Shown here: one piece after another, positions 6,206-10,378 of the stretch
Position numbering within the stretch: the stretch's first letter is position 1
How the letters are laid out: each line of letters begins with the position of its first letter
Source of the DNA: Hyphomicrobiales bacterium
GTDB taxonomy: Bacteria > Pseudomonadota > Alphaproteobacteria > Rhizobiales > Beijerinckiaceae
Assembly: GCA_027489835.1 (NCBI GenBank)
Contig: JAIXZF010000053.1
Span: forward strand, 1-10,378
Length of the DNA: 10,378 bases
Reading direction: 5' to 3'
Translations under genes and position numbers: made by a program
Notes under the pieces: model-generated
Told to the model about the DNA's origin: nothing
The model's input: only the letters and a program-made list of their open reading frames with translations
Databases searched by the model: none

Positions 6206-7216
6206 ATGCGCCTGTCGCAGTCCATTCGCAGCCTGTTCGGCGTCTTCGGCTTCGTGCTCGCTCTGGGCCTCGTCGCCCCCGCCTCGGCCCAGGCCCCGGT
6301 CAACCCGACCGCGAGCTCGGTGCGCGAGGAGCAACTGCTCAACGCGCTCAAGCCCGGCTCGGCGGCCGAGATCGGCGGCCGCATTTCGATCCCCGACCAG
6401 AAGGCCTCGACGCTCATCCGCCCTGCCGGCCGCGAATGGCGCGAGTTCCACCAGGGCACCATGCACCTCGTCGGCGCGGTCGCCGTGCTCGGCATGCTGG
6501 CGCTGCTGGTCATCTTCTATGCGACACGCGGGCGCATCGCGATCAGCACCGGCCGCTCGAACCAGACCATCACCCGCTTCGGCGCTTTCGACCGCTTCGT
6601 CCACTGGACCACGGCGGGCTGCTTCATCGTCCTTGCCCTCACCGGCCTCAACATCACCTTCGGCAAGGCGCTGCTGATCCCGATCTTCGGCGAAGCGACC
6701 TTCGCGGCGATGACGCAGCTCGGCAAATACGCGCACAACTACCTCGCCTTCCCCTTCATGATCGGCCTCGCCCTGATGTTCCTGATCTGGGTGAAGGACA
6801 ACATCCCGAGCAAGCTCGACATCGACTGGTTCATGCAGGGCGGCGGCCTGATCGGTAAAGGCCATCCCAAGGCCAAGCGCTTCAACGCCGGCCAGAAGAT
6901 GGTGTTCTGGTCCGTCATCCTGGGCGGCGCGGCCCTGTCGCTCTCGGGCTGGTACCTGCTCTTCCCCTATACCGCCGGCGGCGTGCTCAACCTCCAGTTC
7001 TGGAACATCGTCCACGGCGTCGTCGGCATGGTCCTGATCGGCGCCATGCTGGCTCACGCCTACATCGGGTCGATCGGCATGGAAGGCGCGTTCGACGCGA
7101 TGGGTTCGGGCGAGGTCGACCTCAACTGGGCCAAGGAGCATCACGCGCTCTGGGTCGAGGACGAGATGAAGAAGGGCGTGATGCCGGCAGCTGCCCGCCT
7201 TCAGGCGGCCGAGTAA
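6206..7216 (+). CDS. fdh3C: Formate dehydrogenase gamma subunit, cytochrome b556
   Basis: A 336-residue inner-membrane diheme cytochrome b that takes electrons from the beta subunit and reduces quinone. A Sec-type signal peptide (residues about 1-29, ending in ASAQA) precedes a periplasmic stretch. Membrane segments follow at about 86-105, 134-153, 176-196, 232-252 and 268-288. Likely heme ligands are H133 (in FDRFVHW), H177 (KYAHNYLAF), H270 (NIVHGVVG) and H284 (MLAHAYIG). The 14-residue spacing of the last pair equals that of FdnI His155/His169. Compared with FdnI (about 217 residues) it has roughly 115 extra N-terminal residues, a known form of this family (TIGR01583-like). GGAGG (6195-6199) precedes the ATG after an A/T-rich leader. 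It is the last gene before the terminator. Confidence 0.94.
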   Translation: MRLSQSIRSLFGVFGFVLALGLVAPASAQAPVNPTASSVREEQLLNALKPGSAAEIGGRISIPDQKASTLIRPAGREWREFHQGTMHLVGAVAVLGMLALLVIFYATRGRIAISTGRSNQTITRFGAFDRFVHWTTAGCFIVLALTGLNITFGKALLIPIFGEATFAAMTQLGKYAHNYLAFPFMIGLALMFLIWVKDNIPSKLDIDWFMQGGGLIGKGHPKAKRFNAGQKMVFWSVILGGAALSLSGWYLLFPYTAGGVLNLQFWNIVHGVVGMVLIGAMLAHAYIGSIGMEGAFDAMGSGEVDLNWAKEHHALWVEDEMKKGVMPAAARLQAAE

Positions 7217-7241
7217 GCCGCTCTTCAAGCTTTAGCCATCG

Positions 7242-7269
7242 GGCCGGGCGCGCGAGCGCCCGGCCTTTT
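7242..7269 (+). terminator. Rho-independent terminator of the fdh operon
   Basis: A perfect 10-bp G/C stem (GGCCGGGCGC at 7242-7251 with GCGCCCGGCC at 7256-7265) carries a GCGA loop of the GNRA type and is followed by TTTTC. It lies 25 bp after the fdh3C stop. The U-tract is short, but a second run of six T's (7283-7288) lies just beyond. It has no U-tract in the reverse direction, so it acts for the + strand only. Confidence 0.85.
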
Positions 7270-7299
7270 CGTGAGCCCGTTCTTTTTTCGAGCCGCGCC

Positions 7300-7845
7300 A
7301 TGTCCCGCCCCGTCCCCCGCGTCATCGGTTTCGCCGGCTGGAGCGGCGCGGGCAAGACGACGCTGCTGACGCGTCTGCTGCCGCTGCTGGTCGGCCGGGG
7401 ATTGACGGTCTCCACCCTCAAGCACGCCCATCATGCTTTCGATGTCGACGTGCCGGGCAAGGATTCCCACTCTCACCGTCAGGCCGGCGCCACCGAGGTG
7501 CTGGTCTCGTCGGGCCGCCGCTGGGCGCTGATGCATGAGTTGCGCGGCGCGGACGAGCCGACCCTCGCCAACCTGCTGGCACGCTTGTCCCCCGTCGACC
7601 TCGTCATCGTCGAAGGCTTCAAGCGCGAGCTCCACCCCAAGATCGAGGTGCACCGGCTCGCCAACGGCAAGCCCCCGCTGCATCCGGGCGATCCGTCGAT
7701 CCGCGCCATCGCCAGCGATGCGCGCTTCCCCGAGGCAGGACGCCCCGTCGCCTCGATCGACGATCTCGAGGCCGTCGCCGATCTGGCCCTTGCCTTCGCC
7801 GAGCCCTTGGACAAGGTTCTGGACACGCTGACGCGCGAGCCCTGA
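7300..7845 (+). CDS. mobB: Molybdopterin-guanine dinucleotide biosynthesis protein B
   Basis: A 181-residue P-loop GTP-binding protein. Walker A is GWSGAGKT (residues 13-20). The family segment STLKHAHHAFDVDVPGKDSH lies at about 38-57, RQAGATEVLVSS follows, and VIVEGFKRE (about 103-111) is the Walker B-like strand and its conserved continuation. MobB assists MobA in attaching GMP to molybdopterin to make the bis-MGD cofactor used by DMSO-reductase-family enzymes such as the Fdh3A encoded upstream. Length is typical for stand-alone MobB. The ATG lies only 30 bp past the fdh terminator and 11 bp after a run of six T's, with no recognisable Shine-Dalgarno sequence. Expression is therefore probably low or dependent on read-through. 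moeA follows after 4 bp. Confidence 0.93.
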   Translation: MSRPVPRVIGFAGWSGAGKTTLLTRLLPLLVGRGLTVSTLKHAHHAFDVDVPGKDSHSHRQAGATEVLVSSGRRWALMHELRGADEPTLANLLARLSPVDLVIVEGFKRELHPKIEVHRLANGKPPLHPGDPSIRAIASDARFPEAGRPVASIDDLEAVADLALAFAEPLDKVLDTLTREP

Positions 7846-7849
7846 GCCC

Positions 7850-9100
7850 ATGGCCCAACTCACCGATGACTGCTTCGCCTTCGGCAGCCCGCTGATGACC
7901 GTCGAGGAAGCGGCGAGGCTGATGGCGTCCCGCATCGCGCCCGTCGACGAGGCCGCTTCCGTGCCGCTTGCCTCGGCGCTGGGCCGCGTGCTGGCCGCCG
8001 ATCGCGTCGCGCCCATCCCGCTGCCGCCCTTCGACAACTCCGCCGTCGACGGCTACGCCGTGCGCCATGACGATCTGGCGGCCGGCGCGGACACCATCCT
8101 GCCGCTGGCGGGACGCATCGCGGCCGGAGGCTCGGCGGCAGGCCACGCGGCGGGCACCGCGACGCGCATCTTCACCGGCGCGCCAATGCCGGCCGGCGCC
8201 GACACCGTCTTCATGCAGGAGGATGTCGCGCTCGAAGGCGGCATGGTCAGGCTGCCGGCAGGTCTCAGGCGCGGCGCCAACATGCGCCCGGCCGGCGAGG
8301 ATGTGGCGAAAGGCTCTCTCGCGCTGCCGGCCGGCCGCCGCCTGCGCCCGCAGGATCTGGCCATGGCCGCGGCGCTGGGCTGCACGGAGCTGCCTGTCAG
8401 GCGCCAGCTCAAGGTCGGCGTGTTCTCCACCGGGGATGAGCTGGCCGAGGCCGGCGCCACGCTGGGGCCGAGCGCGATCCACGATTCCAACCGCGCCATG
8501 CTGATGGCGCTGGTAACGCGGGCGGGCGCCGTGCCGGTCGATCTCGGCATCATCCGGGACCGGCGCGACGAGCTCGCCGCCCGGCTGCGCGAAGCAGCCG
8601 CCATCTGCGACCTCATCCTCACCTCCGGCGGCGTCTCGACCGGCGAGGAGGACCACGTCAAGCCGGCGGTCGAGAGCGTCGGCACGCTCGTCTCCTGGCG
8701 CATCGCCATCAAGCCGGGCCGACCCGTGGCCATGGGCGTCATCGACGGCGCCGCCTTCGCCGGCCTGCCGGGCAATCCCGTGGCGGCCTACGTCACCTTC
8801 GCCTTCGTGGTGAGGCTGCTGCTCGCCCGGCTGGCGGGCGAGGCCTGGAGCGAGCCGCGCCGCATCAGGGTGCGCTCCACCTTCGCCTACCGCAAGAAGG
8901 CGGGCCGCCGCGAGTATGTCAGGGTCAGCCTCACGCAAGGCTCAGACGGCCTGTTCGAGGCAGCCAAGCACCCGCGCGACGGGGCCGGCGTGCTGAGTTC
9001 GCTCACCGAGACGGACGGGCTGCTGGAGCTGGCGGAGGACATGCGCGAGCTCGCGCCCGGCGCGCTCGTCCCCTTCATCGCCTATGGCGACCTCGCCTGA
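7850..9100 (+). CDS. moeA: Molybdopterin molybdenumtransferase MoeA
   Basis: A 416-residue cytoplasmic enzyme that inserts molybdate into adenylated molybdopterin, the step before nucleotide attachment. Signature blocks are PPFDNSAVDGYAV (residues 59-71), IFTGAPMPAGADTVFMQED (about 107-125), the MoCF-like domain with VFSTGDEL (191-198) and TSGGVSTGEEDHVKP (258-272), and GLPGNPVAAYVTF (305-317). Domain IV occupies about 335-416. Length is normal. The start lies 4 bp after the mobB stop with only a weak purine stretch upstream, so it is probably coupled to mobB. Its stop is 3 bp from that of the convergent ugpC gene. Confidence 0.95.
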   Translation: MAQLTDDCFAFGSPLMTVEEAARLMASRIAPVDEAASVPLASALGRVLAADRVAPIPLPPFDNSAVDGYAVRHDDLAAGADTILPLAGRIAAGGSAAGHAAGTATRIFTGAPMPAGADTVFMQEDVALEGGMVRLPAGLRRGANMRPAGEDVAKGSLALPAGRRLRPQDLAMAAALGCTELPVRRQLKVGVFSTGDELAEAGATLGPSAIHDSNRAMLMALVTRAGAVPVDLGIIRDRRDELAARLREAAAICDLILTSGGVSTGEEDHVKPAVESVGTLVSWRIAIKPGRPVAMGVIDGAAFAGLPGNPVAAYVTFAFVVRLLLARLAGEAWSEPRRIRVRSTFAYRKKAGRREYVRVSLTQGSDGLFEAAKHPRDGAGVLSSLTETDGLLELAEDMRELAPGALVPFIAYGDLA

Positions 9101-9103
9101 GCC

Positions 9104-10171
9104 TCAGCGGCCCCGGCGCATGCCCGTGGCGACGTCGAACAGATGCACCTTGGCAGCATCGATCGAGAGCTTCAGCGTCTGCGAATCCGACGGCACGAGG
9201 CCGGTCGCCGCCTGGATCACCAGCGCCGCGCTGCCGAGCACGCCGTGGAAGAGTTGCGTGGCGCCGAGCTCCTCGATGAAGTCGACCCGCATGTCGAGCG
9301 TGCCGCCGGGTCCGACCGCGAGGTCCTCGGGCCTGAGCCCGACCTCGACGGCGTCGCCAGGCTTGAGGTCGGCCGCCATGTCCTCGACCGGGATGACGAC
9401 ATCGCCGAGCGCCACCGCGCCCGGCCCGCGCACCACGCCCTGCGCGATGTTCATCGGCGGCGAGCCGATGAAGGTCGCCACGAACTTCGAGGCGGGCTTG
9501 CGGTAGACATCGCTCGGCACGCCCATCTGCTCGATGCGCCCGCCATTCATCACCACGAGCTTGTCCGAAAGCGTCATCGCCTCGACCTGGTCATGGGTGA
9601 CGTAGATCGAGGTCACGCCCAGCGCGCGCTGGAGCTTCTTGATCTCCACGCGCATCTGCACGCGCAGCTTGGCGTCGAGGTTGGAGAGCGGCTCGTCGAA
9701 CAGGAAGACCTGTGGTTTCCTGACGATGGCGCGGCCCATCGCGACGCGCTGGCGCTGGCCGCCCGAAAGCTGGCGCGGCCGACGCTCGAGGAAGCCCTCG
9801 ATGGCGAGGATCTTCGCCGCTTCCTGCACGCGCCGCTCGATCTCGTCCTTCGGCGTGCCCCGGTTGCGCAGGCCATAGGCCATGTTGTCGTACACGCTCA
9901 TATGCGGATAGAGCGCGTAGTTCTGGAACACCATCGCGATGTCGCGGTCGGCCGGCTCGATATCGTTGACCACGCGTTTGCCGATGCGGCATTCGCCCGA
10001 TGTGATGGTCTCGAGCCCCGCCACCATGCGCAGCAGCGTGGACTTGCCACAGCCCGAGGGGCCGACCAGCACGCAGAAGCCGCCATCGGGAATGTCGAAG
10101 GACACGCCCTTCACGGCCTCGACATTGCCGGGATAGACCTTGCGGACGTTCGAGATGGTGACTTCAGCCAT
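9104..10171 (-). CDS. ugpC: ABC transporter ATP-binding protein, UgpC/MalK type
   Basis: A 355-residue ATPase of the carbohydrate-uptake (CUT1) family. Walker A GPSGCGKST is at 37-45, the Q-loop at Q83 (VFQNYALYPHM), signature LSGGQRQRV at 135-143, Walker B VFLFDEP at 155-161, D-loop SNLDAKLR at 163-170 and H-loop H193. A C-terminal regulatory TOBE-type domain starts near 240 and includes VGLRPEDL. Length equals that of E. coli UgpC (356). The start lies 6 bp after the stop of a UgpE-like permease gene, in the usual permease-then-ATPase order, which favours sn-glycerol-3-phosphate or glycerophosphodiester uptake. These ATPases are often shared between sugar transporters, so the substrate is not certain. 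Confidence 0.88.
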   Translation of the reverse strand: MAEVTISNVRKVYPGNVEAVKGVSFDIPDGGFCVLVGPSGCGKSTLLRMVAGLETITSGECRIGKRVVNDIEPADRDIAMVFQNYALYPHMSVYDNMAYGLRNRGTPKDEIERRVQEAAKILAIEGFLERRPRQLSGGQRQRVAMGRAIVRKPQVFLFDEPLSNLDAKLRVQMRVEIKKLQRALGVTSIYVTHDQVEAMTLSDKLVVMNGGRIEQMGVPSDVYRKPASKFVATFIGSPPMNIAQGVVRGPGAVALGDVVIPVEDMAADLKPGDAVEVGLRPEDLAVGPGGTLDMRVDFIEELGATQLFHGVLGSAALVIQAATGLVPSDSQTLKLSIDAAKVHLFDVATGMRRGR

Positions 10172-10177
10172 GAGCGT

Positions 10178-10378
10178 TCACTTTTCCTGATCCACCAGGC
10201 CCTTGACGAAGAGCCGCTGCATCAGGACGACGACCGCCACGGGCGGCAGCATCGCGAGCACGGCCGTCGCCATGGCGAGCTGCCATTCGGTGAGGGCGTC
10301 GGCCGTGACGATCATTTTCTTGATGCCGATGACGATGGTCTGCATCGAATCCTTGGTGGTGATCAGCAGCGGCCAGAG
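10178..10378 (-). CDS. ugpE: 3' end of ABC transporter permease, UgpE-like (66 C-terminal residues)
   Basis: The minus strand is open from the window edge to a TGA (complement at 10178-10180) and encodes 66 residues of a binding-protein-dependent transport permease. It begins LWPLLITTKDSMQTIVIGI, continues through EWQLAMATAVLAMLPPVAVV, a final membrane helix, and ends QRLFVKGLVDQEK. This tail, with MQR-FVKGLV, is characteristic of CUT1 permeases of the UgpE type. The EAA loop and the other membrane helices lie outside the window. It is followed by ugpC on the same strand with a 6-bp gap, so the two are an operon. Confidence 0.8.
   Translation of the reverse strand, partial: LWPLLITTKDSMQTIVIGIKKMIVTADALTEWQLAMATAVLAMLPPVAVVVLMQRLFVKGLVDQEK

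Noticed and set aside
7619..8938. A 439-codon minus-strand frame opposite mobB and moeA
   Set aside because: Low-complexity composition, antisense to two well-supported genes, and no start signal. It is a GC-bias shadow.
1..10378. CRISPR arrays, tRNA or rRNA genes, insertion sequences, attachment sites
   Set aside because: No repeat-spacer pattern, cloverleaf, transposase or terminal inverted repeats were seen. The window is densely packed with metabolic genes of uniform codon use, giving no sign of recent transfer.

Overview
The window is a formate-oxidation and molybdenum-cofactor region from a high-GC alphaproteobacterium. Third codon positions are almost all G or C. Gene content and protein flavour suggest Hyphomicrobiales (Bosea-, Methylobacterium- or Bradyrhizobium-like). 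This placement is inference from gene content; no rRNA or other marker is present.

Bases 1-1389 hold the last codons of an unidentified gene, then two uncharacterised families that habitually sit beside formate dehydrogenases: DUF3305 and, with an ATGA overlap, DUF3306. A 119-bp AT-richer gap (1390-1508) follows. It contains a plausible promoter whose -10 element lies inside an imperfect inverted repeat. The next gene (1509-2300) encodes a fusion of a YdaS/Cro-like helix-turn-helix domain to a TorD-family molybdoenzyme chaperone. Then come a 67-residue Tat-targeted peptide, the Cys-type molybdenum/tungsten catalytic subunit (fdh3A), the four-[4Fe-4S] electron-transfer subunit (fdh3B) and the cytochrome b556 membrane subunit (fdh3C). 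All run on the + strand and end at a strong GC hairpin (7242-7269). A perfect hairpin with a cUUCGg tetraloop sits between fdh3B and fdh3C.

Beyond the terminator are mobB and moeA, 4 bp apart, which serve the cofactor of the enzyme upstream. moeA converges, with only 3 bp between stop codons, on a minus-strand ABC transporter operon represented by ugpC and the 3' end of a ugpE-like permease gene running off the window.

Working model: MoeA inserts molybdate into molybdopterin and MobB supports bis-MGD formation. The TorD-like protein guards Fdh3A until the cofactor is loaded. The folded Fdh3A-Fdh3B complex is then exported by Tat and docks on Fdh3C, which passes formate electrons to quinone. 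The most interesting point is the DNA-binding domain on the chaperone, directly downstream of a candidate operator. This could couple the enzyme's maturation state to transcription of its own operon.
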